Shown: one piece after another, positions 46,086-56,400 of the stretch
Layout of the letters: every line of letters starts with the position of its first letter
Position numbering within the stretch: position 1 is the stretch's first letter
Assembly (NCBI GenBank): GCA_001767455.1
Contig: MELC01000030.1
Span: forward strand, 283,905 to 347,904
Direction: 5' to 3'
DNA length: 64,000 nt
From: Acidobacteria bacterium RIFCSPLOWO2_12_FULL_66_21
Lineage (GTDB): Bacteria > Acidobacteriota > Vicinamibacteria > Vicinamibacterales > 2-12-FULL-66-21
The notes under the pieces: model-generated
Seen by the model: only the letters and a program-made list of their open reading frames with translations
What the model was told of the DNA's origin: nothing
The model's database searches: none
Position numbers and translations under genes: made by a program

Positions 46086-46337
46086 ATGATGACGACCGCT
46101 TTCGTGGTGATCGGCGCGGGCTCGAGCGTCCTCGCGTGCCCGCTGTGCTTCGGGGCCGAGGAGACCTCGATGGTCGACGGGACGAAGCTCGGCGTCCTGG
46201 TGATGCTGGCCGTCACGCTGACGGTGCAGGGCCTGTTCGTCGCGTTCTTTCTCCATCTCCGCCGGCGCGCGAAGCGCATCGCGGACATCGACTTCGAGAA
46301 CGAGTGGTCGGAGCTTCAAAAGGCGTCGAGAACATGA
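46086..46337 (+). CDS. Small membrane protein with CPLC motif in the cox operon
   Basis: 83 residues: an N-terminal hydrophobic/signal segment, the motif CPLCFGAEE and one transmembrane helix followed by Arg-rich residues. The two Cys could bind metal, perhaps haem or copper handling, but this is conjecture. Overlaps coxB by 4 nt (ATGA). Confidence 0.62.
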   Translation: MMTTAFVVIGAGSSVLACPLCFGAEETSMVDGTKLGVLVMLAVTLTVQGLFVAFFLHLRRRAKRIADIDFENEWSELQKASRT

Positions 46338-47146
46338 ACATCATGAGAAATCTGCTCGGACTCCCGGCGCTCGCCTCGGCTCAAGGCGGGCAAGTCGACA
46401 GCCTGATCGGCTGGACCCATGTGTTCATGTTCATCCTGTTCGTCGGTTGGGGCGGGTTCTTCGCGTACTGCCTCGTCCGCTTCCGGCGGTCGCGGCATCA
46501 GGCGGCGGACTACACGGGGGTCAAGTCGCACGCGTCGAACTACTCCGAGGTCGCCGTGGCCGTGATCGAAGCGATTCTGCTGTTCGGATTCTCGATCCCG
46601 CTCTGGGCCGCACGGGTGGACCGTGTCCCCTCGGAGAGCGAAGCGCTGGTCGTCCAGGTCACCGGCGAGCAGTTCGCCTGGAACGTCCACTATGCGGGCC
46701 CCGACGGGGTGTTCGGCCGCACGGACATCAAGCTGCTCGACCTTCAGGAGAACCCCTTGGGACTGGATCGGACCGATCCTGCCGCGAAGGACGACGTCAC
46801 GACGCTCAATCAGCTCTATCTGCCGCTGAACAGACCGATCATCGTGAAGCTCAGGAGCAAAGACGTCATCCACAGCTTCAACCTTCCGGAGTTCCGGGTG
46901 AAGCAGGATGCCATCCCCGGCTTCACGATTCCCGTCTGGTTCACTCCCAACGTCACGACCGCGGAAATGCGGACGCGAACAGGAAACCCTGAGTTCCAGT
47001 ACGAGATCGCCTGCGCGCAGCTGTGCGGCCTGGGGCACTACCGGATGCGGGGGTTCGTCACCGTCCTGGACGCCGGAGAGTTCCAGAAGTGGATGGACGC
47101 CGAAGAGGCGAAGCTCAAGGAGCAGGCCGGGGATATCTGGAGGTAG
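46334..47146 (+). CDS. coxB: Cytochrome c oxidase subunit II (CuA subunit)
   Basis: 270 residues from ATG 46334. Two N-terminal transmembrane helices and a periplasmic cupredoxin domain; CuA ligands C227-x3-C231-x3-H235 (CAQLCGLGH), then M. No fused cytochrome c domain, so the electron donor would be a separate protein or direct ACIII transfer. Unusually placed last in the cox set. Confidence 0.93.
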   Translation: MNIMRNLLGLPALASAQGGQVDSLIGWTHVFMFILFVGWGGFFAYCLVRFRRSRHQAADYTGVKSHASNYSEVAVAVIEAILLFGFSIPLWAARVDRVPSESEALVVQVTGEQFAWNVHYAGPDGVFGRTDIKLLDLQENPLGLDRTDPAAKDDVTTLNQLYLPLNRPIIVKLRSKDVIHSFNLPEFRVKQDAIPGFTIPVWFTPNVTTAEMRTRTGNPEFQYEIACAQLCGLGHYRMRGFVTVLDAGEFQKWMDAEEAKLKEQAGDIWR

Positions 47147-47584
47147 TAATTCGTGAGTTGGTGAGTGGGTGAATTGTGTCCCAGCTGACCGAGATCGATG
47201 CCGAGGGACAGCTCAGCGCGCTCGTTCGGACGCGCGCCACCGGTTCGAGCGACCAGCTCCTCGCGGCATTGCAGCAGAGCCGGATGCTGATCGCCTGGCA
47301 CACTCCGCCCGGCGATGGCCGCCAATCGGATCACTCCGCCGCTGACGATAGGAAGCATTAGAAGGGCCCGTCAACATAATGCCAGCTATCGGACACGCCC
47401 CCCGCCCCAGCCAGCTCGGGGGCCCACAGCTCGGGGGCCCACAGCACGTACCGGATCGGGTACCTGATGACGGCGGTTCCGTTTCCCGCGCGCTTCGGGG
47501 TTCGGCAGGAGGTGGTCAAAGGCGCACGTCTCGCAATGTCGTTTTCAGGCAACACCGCGTTGCTCCACCGCCCCGGAGGGATCG
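47147..47584. other. Intergenic stretch with repeat copy 6 and a small tandem duplication
   Basis: Contains dispersed repeat copy 6 (47345-47385) and the tandem CAGCTCGGGGGCCCA duplicate at about 47412-47441. Open tails on both sides run into the repeat but I cannot assign them to a family. No clear gene. Confidence 0.5.
47345..47385 (+). repeat. Dispersed ACGATAGG repeat, partial copy 6
   Basis: Perfect left end ACGATAGGAAGCATTAG, then a shorter divergent core (ACATAATGCCAGC instead of GCATAACGCCCG). The right half seems missing. Confidence 0.7.
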
Positions 47585-48154
47585 ATGCGCTCGAAAGCGC
47601 CGAGGCCCGGATCATCGAGCCGAATCGGGCGTCCCTTGAAGGAGACGAGGAAGAGCCGATGGTATGGGACTTGGACGGCCCTCGACGACTTCAACACGTT
47701 CTATTACCGCATCCGTGACGGCCGGCTCAACCAGGTTGGCACGATCTACCGACTGACGATCCCGGGTGGAGGCGCTGGCCACATCGGCATGATCTTGCCT
47801 CCGCGGTACCTTCGCACGGATGAGCGTGCAGACGAGCTCCGCAAGTACTACCCGCCGCAGCGGCGCTTCACGCTGACCCAGTCGGTCACGGAGGTCGATG
47901 CCCTCCTCCAGCAACAGGGTACGCTGCTGCACAAGCAGTTCATCCTGGAGCTGCTCGAGAAGGGCGGCAAGGTCATTTTCGGCGGTTCTCGCCGGGGTGG
48001 GGTCCTGATGGTGCCCCCGGGCGTCAGCATCACTCTTTTGCGTTCGCAGAACGACATCAACGATCCAAAGGACCCGAAGGTGCGAGACGTTCTAGAGATC
48101 GCCGGAGGGAAACTACGCGTTCGACGCTATCTGTCCGCCGTCGAACACGAGTGA
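47585..48154 (+). CDS. Hypothetical protein
   Basis: Up to 189 residues; coding character is good from about 47650 onward (YRIRDGRLNQVGTIYRL, then mixed alpha/beta content), but the start is uncertain, since neither ATG 47585 nor the internal one has a clear ribosome binding site. No signal peptide or known domain is visible. A frameshift in the first part is possible because the overlapping frame at 47467-47718 also looks partly coding. Confidence 0.45.
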   Translation: MRSKAPRPGSSSRIGRPLKETRKSRWYGTWTALDDFNTFYYRIRDGRLNQVGTIYRLTIPGGGAGHIGMILPPRYLRTDERADELRKYYPPQRRFTLTQSVTEVDALLQQQGTLLHKQFILELLEKGGKVIFGGSRRGGVLMVPPGVSITLLRSQNDINDPKDPKVRDVLEIAGGKLRVRRYLSAVEHE

Positions 48155-48293
48155 GCGACGTTCCGGCGGCGGTCATCGAACACCTTGCGCTTGGTAGGGA
48201 AGGGGCACGGACCTGACCTTCCTGTTCGAACGGGAGGTCGGCAAAGTCGCGCGTGTGGTTTTTCGGTACTGCCCCGATATTGTGGAGGAGAAG

Positions 48294-49285
48294 ATGCCCG
48301 GGATTGTCAGCGTGGGGATACTCGTCGCTCTGCTGTTCACCCTGCCGTCCTTCGCAGCGGATGCCAACAAGGACTTGTGCAAGGCTGCATCGGAATGGGA
48401 CGTTGCAACGGTTCGTGCCTTGCTAGCCGAAGGCACTGACGTGAATGGCAAGTGCCCCGATGGTACCACGCCCTTGCTGAAGGCGGCAGCCGGCGGTATC
48501 ACTGGCGTCGTCGAAGCCTTGCTGGCCCAGGGGGCCGACGTGAAGGCGCGGGACAGTGACAATCGGCTGAGCCTGCTGATTGGAGTCGTCAAAGACCAGG
48601 TCCGGTTCGTGCGGGAGGTCCCAGTTGGAGGACAAAGGGTAGGCGCCATCGCCGGAGACGGATGGACGGCGTTGATGTCGGCAGCGCTCAACGGCCATGG
48701 CGCCGTCGTACAATCCTTGTTGAACGTAGGTGCCGACGCCAACGCCGCGGACAGCGCAGGCTTCACCGCTCTGATGGCTGCGGCACTCAATGCCGAGGCG
48801 ACGATCATCGGGATCCTGCTGGACAAGGGTGCCGACGTGAATGCAGGAACTCACACCGGTCTCACCGCTCTTAAGCTTGCAGCCGGCGGAGACACGCAGG
48901 CTGTGAATGCCTTGCTGGCCAAGTTCGCCGATCCCAACCTGGCATCTATGGACGGCCAGACAGCTTTAATGGACGCCTCGCTGAAAGGCGCCTCCACCAT
49001 CGTCGAGGCTCTCTTGGCCAAAGGCGCCAGAGTGAACACAGTAGACAACGAGGGCCGAACGGCCTTGATGGCGGCGGCAGGCGGAATGAAGCCTGGACGT
49101 TCAGTCTCGGTGGGATTGCGCTACGCCCCGAGGCAGGCCACCTCGCGTCGGTTCGTGCTCTGACCGCGCGAGGGGCTGATGTTGGTGCGAAGGCTAAAGA
49201 CGGACGAACCGCCTTGCGTTATGCAGAAGAAGGAGGCAACGCCGCGATTGTCGAACTGCTCAAGAAGGTTGGCGCAAAGCAATAG
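48294..49285 (+). pseudogene. Exported ankyrin-repeat protein with a frameshift near the 3' end
   Basis: Signal peptide from ATG 48294 (MPGIVSVGILVALLF), then about eight ankyrin repeats (units such as DGWTALMSAALNGHGAVVQSLLNVGADANA). In the first frame the protein stops at 49163 with an unrelated tail, but another frame continues with a further ankyrin unit (DGRTALRYAEEGGNAAIVEL) to a stop at 49285. A single frameshift near 49090-49140 joins them. It could be a sequencing error or true damage. Likely an exported protein-binding factor. Confidence 0.72.
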
Positions 49286-49597
49286 ATGGCTCAGAGGTGA
49301 GAGCCTGGTCGCAGGAACTCGGATGTCCCCGGGTGCAGGGCCGGCGCAGCCAGACGACCGTGAGCAACATGCGCTGGGCCATGGATGTCACGCACATTCT
49401 GGTCGTTCAGATCGCAGAACCGCGGCTTTGAGAAACCCAGTGCACAAAGCCCGCTGGTCGCGCGTCGGGCACGACGTCCGGTGGCTCTGCCCGGCTCGCC
49501 GCCTCGTTCGTTCTGGCTCGGAGTTCGAGGAACCGTCGATTCGTCGGACGTGCGTTCGGCGCTCACTCGAGCGCAGAATTCAACGGAGTACGCAGTC
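49286..49597. other. Gene-less stretch
   Basis: No convincing gene; the ribosome binding site and start of the next gene are at its right end. Confidence 0.45.
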
Positions 49598-50632
49598 ATG
49601 AGACGTCACATTCATGAAGGATCGGGTGTTGGGCGGTGGTGTGTCCTGGCGTTCACAGTCTGCGCGTCTTTCTGTCTGCACGCGCAGGAACGGCTCCAGC
49701 CGGTCGCCGAAGGGCGATCCCTGTCGGCGAGCCGCCAGGCGCGGCCGCCTGCACCCGCAGCTGGCCAGCGGGCACAGACGACACCGCCCGCGACTGCGGG
49801 CCTCTTCAAGGGCCGACGACCAAGTGCCGGTGGTGAGTGGACCGGCACTTCGACCTGGCCGGGATTGAGCCTGCAGATCAGGATCTCTGTGGATCCGACC
49901 GGTGCCACAGTGACATCGCTGTTCACCCAAGTCGACTGCACATCGGGGAGAGGCGGAGCGCGGAACGAGTGGTCAGGCGAGAGCGAAATCGATGACGCCG
50001 GCCGGTTCGCATTTCCCGGCGAACTAGGCAGGAAGACAAAAGGCAGGTTCGGCCCCGACAGCTTTGCCAGCGGAGCGATGCGGTTCTCCGCGCTGACGCG
50101 CGCATTCGAAGGTCATTTCGTTTCCGATGACGTCATCGAGGGCACGTACAGTAGCCCGGTTGAGCTGAAGTGCGGCGATGAGTTCGCTCGCGTCACCGGG
50201 GCCTGGACCGCCCGTCGAAGGGATGCCGCGCCCGCTCCGGCAAACGCGCAGGCCGGACCTGCAACGCGGAGCGCGGACCCGGCTCCGGCGGGAGCGTTCT
50301 CCATCCGGGATGAGTACTTCATCAATCGTTCGTTCCAAGAAACCTCGGACGCCGACTTCAGCCTGAAGATGGAGGGCGACTCGTTCACGGTGGGTGCTCT
50401 TGGAGGTGCGGCCGGCCGCCTCAAATTCTGGAACGCCAAGCCCCTGTTCTGGGGACACGGGGCAATGATCACATTCATCGACGTGGTGTCTCTGAGCGGC
50501 TATTCATTCGCCAGCGACACCAGCGACCCGCTGAAGTTCCAGGTCGATCGGGAGAAGGGGTTTACCTACATCAAGGGCAAGGGAACCGTTTCGATGCCAG
50601 ACGGCAAGATAGTCAAGTTGCCACCGCGATAG
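49598..50632 (+). CDS. Exported two-domain protein sharing a beta-domain with its neighbour
   Basis: 344 residues from ATG 49598. A signal peptide ends near HAQ. Residues about 75-205 form a beta-rich domain (GEWTGTSTWPGLSLQI to TSPVELKCGDEFARVTGAW) repeated in the C-terminus of the next gene (DLTGDWSGTAEWEGL to SLKCGDAWARVSGTW), with conserved Gly/Trp and Cys positions. A second domain (EYFINRSFQETSDADFSLK onward) is unassigned. No enzyme motif. Confidence 0.68.
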   Translation: MRRHIHEGSGVGRWCVLAFTVCASFCLHAQERLQPVAEGRSLSASRQARPPAPAAGQRAQTTPPATAGLFKGRRPSAGGEWTGTSTWPGLSLQIRISVDPTGATVTSLFTQVDCTSGRGGARNEWSGESEIDDAGRFAFPGELGRKTKGRFGPDSFASGAMRFSALTRAFEGHFVSDDVIEGTYSSPVELKCGDEFARVTGAWTARRRDAAPAPANAQAGPATRSADPAPAGAFSIRDEYFINRSFQETSDADFSLKMEGDSFTVGALGGAAGRLKFWNAKPLFWGHGAMITFIDVVSLSGYSFASDTSDPLKFQVDREKGFTYIKGKGTVSMPDGKIVKLPPR

Positions 50633-50789
50633 GCTGAGCGGCAATTCATCGCGAGGCCGTCCGCAGCTCTGGGCCTCAGCGCCCATAACGGTGAACGGCA
50701 CGATGCGAGAGACGACGTACGACGTCTCTCCCATACGAGTGGCGCGTTGTGCGGATCGGAATTCATCGCGGAGAAAGGGGCGTCACCAC

Positions 50790-52706
50790 GTGAGCTGCAC
50801 TTCATGCATTCGTTGGTTCGCAGGCGGCGCGTTCGTCCTGTGCATCGTCTTCCCGGGCCTCTTGGCCCTGACGCCGGGCTCGGTGCTGGCGGAAGGCGCG
50901 TTGATGCGCGGGCCAGGCCCTGCTTCCGCCAGTCCGGAGAGTGATCGCCTCGTCGCCCCCGGCGGAGGATCAGCCGACCTGCCCAGCCACTGGGATCACA
51001 CCCAAAATCAGCAGCCGGTTCTCGGCGATCTCCTTCGCGCCTGCAAACCGACGTCACAGCCGACCTATCCGATAGGAAACCTGCTCGTCGCGATGCGCCA
51101 ACGCGAAACATCCGTTCGGCTGATCGACAGCCGGGCCGGGAACTTCGCACGTGCGGAGTTCGACGCGGATCCGGGCAAGGAGTTCCTGATCGCCGTCTTC
51201 TGCGCACTTCGTGCAGATGCGACCGTGCGGTACGCACCTGAGAACTTCTACGTCGTCGATGCGAACGGGATGCGGTCGACGAGCAAGGGCTACAAGCTCG
51301 GGTTGTTGTCGAAGGACCTTCCTATCGTCGGGGACTTCCTGGTCGGAACCGGGGAACTCGCCTACCGGTACCGCGGTACCGCGGATCGCCAGGTCTTCAC
51401 CGCGTTGCTGTTCGCGATCGACCGTGACTCCACGGGGCTCCGACTTGGGTCCGCAGAGCGCGCGCCGGTTCCAATCCTGGAGGTCGGGGAGGAACAGAGG
51501 GAGCAAGTCCGTGCCACCTTGCCCGTAGATGGTCCGACCGTCGAGACCCTCGGTGAACAACTCTATCCGGGTCTCGACATCTTCGACCTCTACGGGGCTG
51601 CATGGCGCGCCAGGCCGTCATTCGGCGTCTCGTACTCGGGACCTTATCGAGTGCAGATTCTCGACGTCGTCAGGTCCAAGGAGCTCGATTTCGTGACGAT
51701 CTCAATCAGTCACGCCGATGGGTTGAGCGGCATCCTGCGCAGCGGGTTCTCTCTGGACCAGCATTGGCAAGGGAGAGTCCGGCTCGACAATGGAGAATGG
51801 AAGGACACAGCGGGCGTGCTCACGAAGGTTGAGGAGATGCCCGGGATAGCTGGCGTGTTCGACTACCGCCGCGCTCCCGTGAGCCTCAAGTTCGGCAGGA
51901 AGCCCGACTGGAGCGAACCCGACGTGGTGCCTGTTGATTCGGACACGTGGAAGCGCATTCAGATCCTGGAGTACAACCAGTTCCGGATTCGGTTCTCGTT
52001 GCGCTTATCTATTCCCCCGGAACGTACGCTTGATGCCGTGAAGATCGGCGACTTTCCTGACATCGTCTTGCGGGAGCCTCGCAGTGGCAAAGCGGCGATA
52101 CCGCGCGAGGTCGAGATCCCCACGCCCGTGACACAACGGCTGATCACGCAAGTGCAGGTGCCGCTGCCGGTGGTCCAGCTTCCTCCGCCGGTCGTCCAAC
52201 TTCCACCCCCGGTGATCCAGTTGCCTCCGCCGGTCATCCAGCTGCCACCCCCAGTTATCCAACTCCCGCCGCCGACGATTCCGCTACCCCAGCCCGTGGT
52301 CCAGCTTGCAGCGTCAAGTGTTCGAATGCCTTCACAGAAAGACGCCGACGCCCAGGAGTACGACCTGACGGGCGATTGGTCGGGGACGGCTGAGTGGGAG
52401 GGGCTCACGTTCACGATCTCGTTCTCGGTTGACGCCGGTTCGCGAGCCGTCAGTAACCTGGATGTGAGCGCCAAGTGCAGAACGGGCACGGGTGAAATTT
52501 CTTCGCGGTCGAGTGAAGCCAGCCCCATCGCGGCGGACGGAGGATTCGCGTTCACGGCCGGCAACGGCAGTAAGGGCACGGGCAAGTTCATCTCGGCGCG
52601 GACGGCTGAAGGAAGCTACGCGACTCCCGTATCGCTCAAGTGCGGGGATGCATGGGCTCGAGTGTCTGGCACATGGACCGCGACGAAGAAGGGCCAGCGA
52701 GAATGA
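50790..52706 (+). CDS. Exported protein with polyproline heptad repeats and a shared C-terminal beta-domain
   Basis: 638 residues; GTG 50790 after GAGAAAGGGG is preferred because a signal peptide follows, an upstream ATG at 50703 is possible. The centre (about residues 120-440) is an unassigned mixed domain. Residues about 450-505 contain at least five heptads of the type QLPPPVI, encoded by 21-bp tandem DNA repeats at 52160-52300. The C-terminal 110 residues repeat the beta-domain of the preceding gene. The polyproline rod suggests a spacer spanning the periplasm or peptidoglycan. Confidence 0.7.
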   Translation: MSCTSCIRWFAGGAFVLCIVFPGLLALTPGSVLAEGALMRGPGPASASPESDRLVAPGGGSADLPSHWDHTQNQQPVLGDLLRACKPTSQPTYPIGNLLVAMRQRETSVRLIDSRAGNFARAEFDADPGKEFLIAVFCALRADATVRYAPENFYVVDANGMRSTSKGYKLGLLSKDLPIVGDFLVGTGELAYRYRGTADRQVFTALLFAIDRDSTGLRLGSAERAPVPILEVGEEQREQVRATLPVDGPTVETLGEQLYPGLDIFDLYGAAWRARPSFGVSYSGPYRVQILDVVRSKELDFVTISISHADGLSGILRSGFSLDQHWQGRVRLDNGEWKDTAGVLTKVEEMPGIAGVFDYRRAPVSLKFGRKPDWSEPDVVPVDSDTWKRIQILEYNQFRIRFSLRLSIPPERTLDAVKIGDFPDIVLREPRSGKAAIPREVEIPTPVTQRLITQVQVPLPVVQLPPPVVQLPPPVIQLPPPVIQLPPPVIQLPPPTIPLPQPVVQLAASSVRMPSQKDADAQEYDLTGDWSGTAEWEGLTFTISFSVDAGSRAVSNLDVSAKCRTGTGEISSRSSEASPIAADGGFAFTAGNGSKGTGKFISARTAEGSYATPVSLKCGDAWARVSGTWTATKKGQRE

Positions 52707-52801
52707 ACGCCGGACATCGCTTCACGGACCCCAGTTGCACGGGAACCAGCCACCGAGCGCACGGAGAAGCCACGCGTTCCGAAGTACCAAGAGGATCCAC
52801 G

Positions 52802-53350
52802 ATGCGATCTCGACGCCATTTGGCGATGCACTTTGTCGGTTCTGCACTCATCGCGCTTCTCTGCTCGCCGCCTCTGTTGGCTCAGGTCAAGGTCGAGCCG
52901 CTCACGAGCTTCGCGCAGTTGGGCCTCAAAGTGGCTCGGACTGAGGTGGTCGACGAAATCTCGAACCGCCAAGGTACCTTCAAGCCGGGCAAGGACGGCG
53001 TCAGGCTGTTGCTCGTGACGCTCGAGGGGACCGCCAGAGCACCGGCCCATCTCACATACAGAACCGACGACTTCACCTTGGTCTACAAGATGAAAGTCGC
53101 CGGCGGAACGTTCATGTCGGCCAGCGAGACCTACTGGAGCGCTTCGTCCGTCGCAGTCAAGTGGGGTGCCAAGGACGACTGGAGTATCACCACCCTCGGG
53201 TTCTTGCGCGGTGACATAAACGTCCCCGCGGGGCCAGTTCTGATCGTACTGGCCTTCGAGATGGTCTCTGACGATATCGCCGGGGCCTACGTCACCTATC
53301 CAGCGCTTGCTGCCGGCCTCGTGTCGGCAACCGGCGCGACGAAACGCTAG
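52802..53350 (+). CDS. Exported protein, unknown function
   Basis: 182 residues from ATG 52802 (GAGGATCC upstream). Signal peptide to about LLAQ, then a beta-rich domain (VEPLTSFAQLGLKVARTEVV and DDWSITTLGFLRGDINVPAG). No family recognised. Sits between the polyproline gene and the WD40 gene with short gaps on the same strand. Confidence 0.65.
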   Translation: MRSRRHLAMHFVGSALIALLCSPPLLAQVKVEPLTSFAQLGLKVARTEVVDEISNRQGTFKPGKDGVRLLLVTLEGTARAPAHLTYRTDDFTLVYKMKVAGGTFMSASETYWSASSVAVKWGAKDDWSITTLGFLRGDINVPAGPVLIVLAFEMVSDDIAGAYVTYPALAAGLVSATGATKR

Positions 53351-53406
53351 CGCCATCCTGGCGCGTGGGACTACGGAGTCGAACGCCGAGCACGAGGCCT
53401 GCTGAG

Positions 53407-56400
53407 ATGAAACCACCACGCTACCGCTCCGCGACGTCTGCCGTCTGCTTGACCCTCGTGGCCTTCGCTTTCGTCGTGCCACCGCCGCGACAGTCGGGAT
53501 CCACCAACGCTCCGCCCAACCCAGGAATTGTTGTACAGGGTCCCGCTGTTGAGACACCCCTCGGCCGCTACAAAGGTCACGAGTGGCGCGATGCGATACA
53601 GAGATCGGAGCCGGCCATTCCCGGAGGACGGACCGCTACGGCGACGGTGACGGCGGCACGTGGCAAGCGCTTCCTCGTGGCGAGTTTCGTGACGGTTGGT
53701 CCGCACATGGCGGACGTGACGCGGAATGAGTTTGCTGTTTCTGACGCGGCGAACACGAAGTATCTGCCGGTAGCCGTGTCGCTCGACGGTGCAAAGACAT
53801 TTCTACCGTTTCTCATCCAAGGAGAAATCTTCCCGGCGGTGACCATTTTGGGGCGAGATCGTCTCGAGACCGCGATCTACTTCGAGTTGCCGGCGGAAGC
53901 CGGAGATCTGTTGCTTCGGTTTAGAGAGCGACAGATCGCATCAATTCCTCAAACCGGCGAGCGCAGCGAGTCTTCAGCGTCCGGTGGGCAGCAGACGCCG
54001 GTGATCCTCGTCTCGCAAATAGGCAGCCTCCGAGCAGAGCCCAGTGCAGACGCGCCGGTGGTCGGGCAGGTGGCGCGTGGCACCGAATTGAGGATAGTCG
54101 AGATGCGACCCGGTTGGGCTCACGTGGTCCCAGTGAACGGCCTGCAGGGGTGGCTGGACGAGAAAGATTTCGGACGCCGCGTCTCGTCGGATGCCGGCGA
54201 CTGTGTCGAAATGGGATTGCGGGAGGCCCTGAGCGTCGGTGCCATTGTTGGGGGATTCCGCGGAACAGGCGGCTCATCTGGCGACGCCGTCGTCTTTCAA
54301 GGCCGTGCGGCTCTGCCAATCGCAGTCTGCCCCGTCTGGACGTCCCCCTTGAAGCTGGAGAACAGCAACGCTGCTGGCCAGAGCATGGTCGTCACGAAAT
54401 TGCGGGGCATCCCGCGCGGAGAACTCATCGAGCCGAAAACTCGGCTACGCTTCGACCCAGCCAGGGATACCGAGTACGTCTTCGAAGCTTATTGCCTCGA
54501 CTTCCGGAAGGACAACCCGTCCGGGTCAGATCATCTGAGGTTCAGTGACGGGGTGCCGCCCGACGTCGCCAAGGTGTTGGCCGCGGGGAGTGGCGACGTG
54601 CATGCACTCCAACTTGCCGTGTGGGCCGTGACGGACAACACCAGCGCGAGCGATGCGCGGCAGAAATTCTCGGCGACCGACAAAGACCTGCTCGCGGCCC
54701 GCGCTGTGGTGGTGGCCGCAGGACTACCGGCCGAACGGTACCGCTTGTTTGCGTCGCTCCCACCAACCGAGCCTGCCAACGCTGGCCGGACGCCGGAGAC
54801 CACCGCAGGCAACCGCCGGCCGGAAGCAAGAACCGACACGTTGGTGGTGAGGGGAGTGCGATTGGAGCCGACCGGAGCGCCAACGGTGACCGAGCGTGTG
54901 GCGAACCGCATGGGCCCGCCTGGCTCACAACTCACGGCTCCGGTCGGATACAAGCTGGTGATCGTCACGTTCTCAGCCCGTGTCGGAAGCACCACCGATT
55001 TCTCGACCGCTGATTTCGAGGCGAAGATCCCGGAGCAGAATACCAACCGCACATTCCAGCCAGAAGGCATCGCTACTGTGGTACCGACCGAACCGCCCAC
55101 TGAACTGTGGGCGTTTCTACGTGGTCCGAGTGGGCTTCGCGCGGCTTGGGTCAGCACGCAACTGAGCCCCCGACTGGACACGCTGCGATTGGCCTTCATC
55201 CTGCCGAAGTCGACCGGCGCGTTCCTTCTTTGTGAGGCGGCACGTTCCGGAACGGGTCCGGTCCAGCGGTGTCTGACAATCGCAGCGCCCGACACCACAA
55301 GCCCCGAGCCGAGCGCCGCCCAACGGCGCAAGGCTGCCGACGAAATCGCCAACCCGACCGCCCCACACGAGGCGCGAAACTGCGACGCAATCGGCGCGCA
55401 CACCAAAGGAGTCGCCAGCTTCGCCGTCAGCCCCAATGGTCAGTTGCTGGCGTCCGGGAGCTACGACCACACCGTCAAGCTGTGGTCGCTCCAGGACGCG
55501 CGACTGATCTCCTCCCTCGACGGCCACGCCGGATGGGTCAGAGCGTTGGTGATGAGCCCTGACGGACGCTTGCTCGCGTCGGGCAGCGACGATGGCACGG
55601 TCAAGCTGTGGTCGTTGCCCGACGGCCGGCAGTTGACCACACTGGTGGGTCACACGGATTGGGTACTTGAACTCGCGGTCAGTCCGGACGGGAAGGTGCT
55701 GGTCTCGACCGGCATAGACGGGACAATCAGGCTCTGGTCGCTGCCCGAGGGGCGACATCTCGCACTGCTGAACGTACACAAGAAGTCGGTGTGGTCGCTT
55801 GCCGTGAGCCCAGACGGGACACTCGTGGCATCGGGCGGAGTCGACGGCACCCTCGGTTTGTCGTCCTTGTCAGAGAGGAGGCTACTGAGAGTAGTCCAAG
55901 GGCACACGGACAGAATCTGGGCCATCTGGATCAGCGCAGACAGCAGGCTGCTGGCAACAGGCAGCGAGGATGGCCAGGTGAAGCTCTGGTCTCTGCCTAC
56001 GGGCTCGCCGATCGCCACGCTCGAAGGCCATCGGAGTAGGGTGCGGGGGCTCTTCGCGACCCGGGATGGTAGGACCCTCGTCTCGGCTGGCGACGACGCG
56101 ATCATCAAGTTCTGGTCTCTGCCGGAGGGTCGGCTTGTCGCAACGCTGAAGGGTCACACGGATGACATACTGGCTGTGGCAATCAGCTCGGACCTAGACA
56201 CACTGGCCTCCGCTAGTCGTGACCACACCATCAAACTGTGGTCGCTCGCGGACGGCACGCTGCGGAGGACGCTTGCAGTGCCTGGCGACGGCGTTTATCC
56301 GCTTGCGATCGCCGCGGTTACCAAGATTCTCATTTCCGCTCAGGGCAAGAGCATCCGACTGTGGTCACTGCCGGACGGCGAGCCAAGAGGTTGTCTCGGA

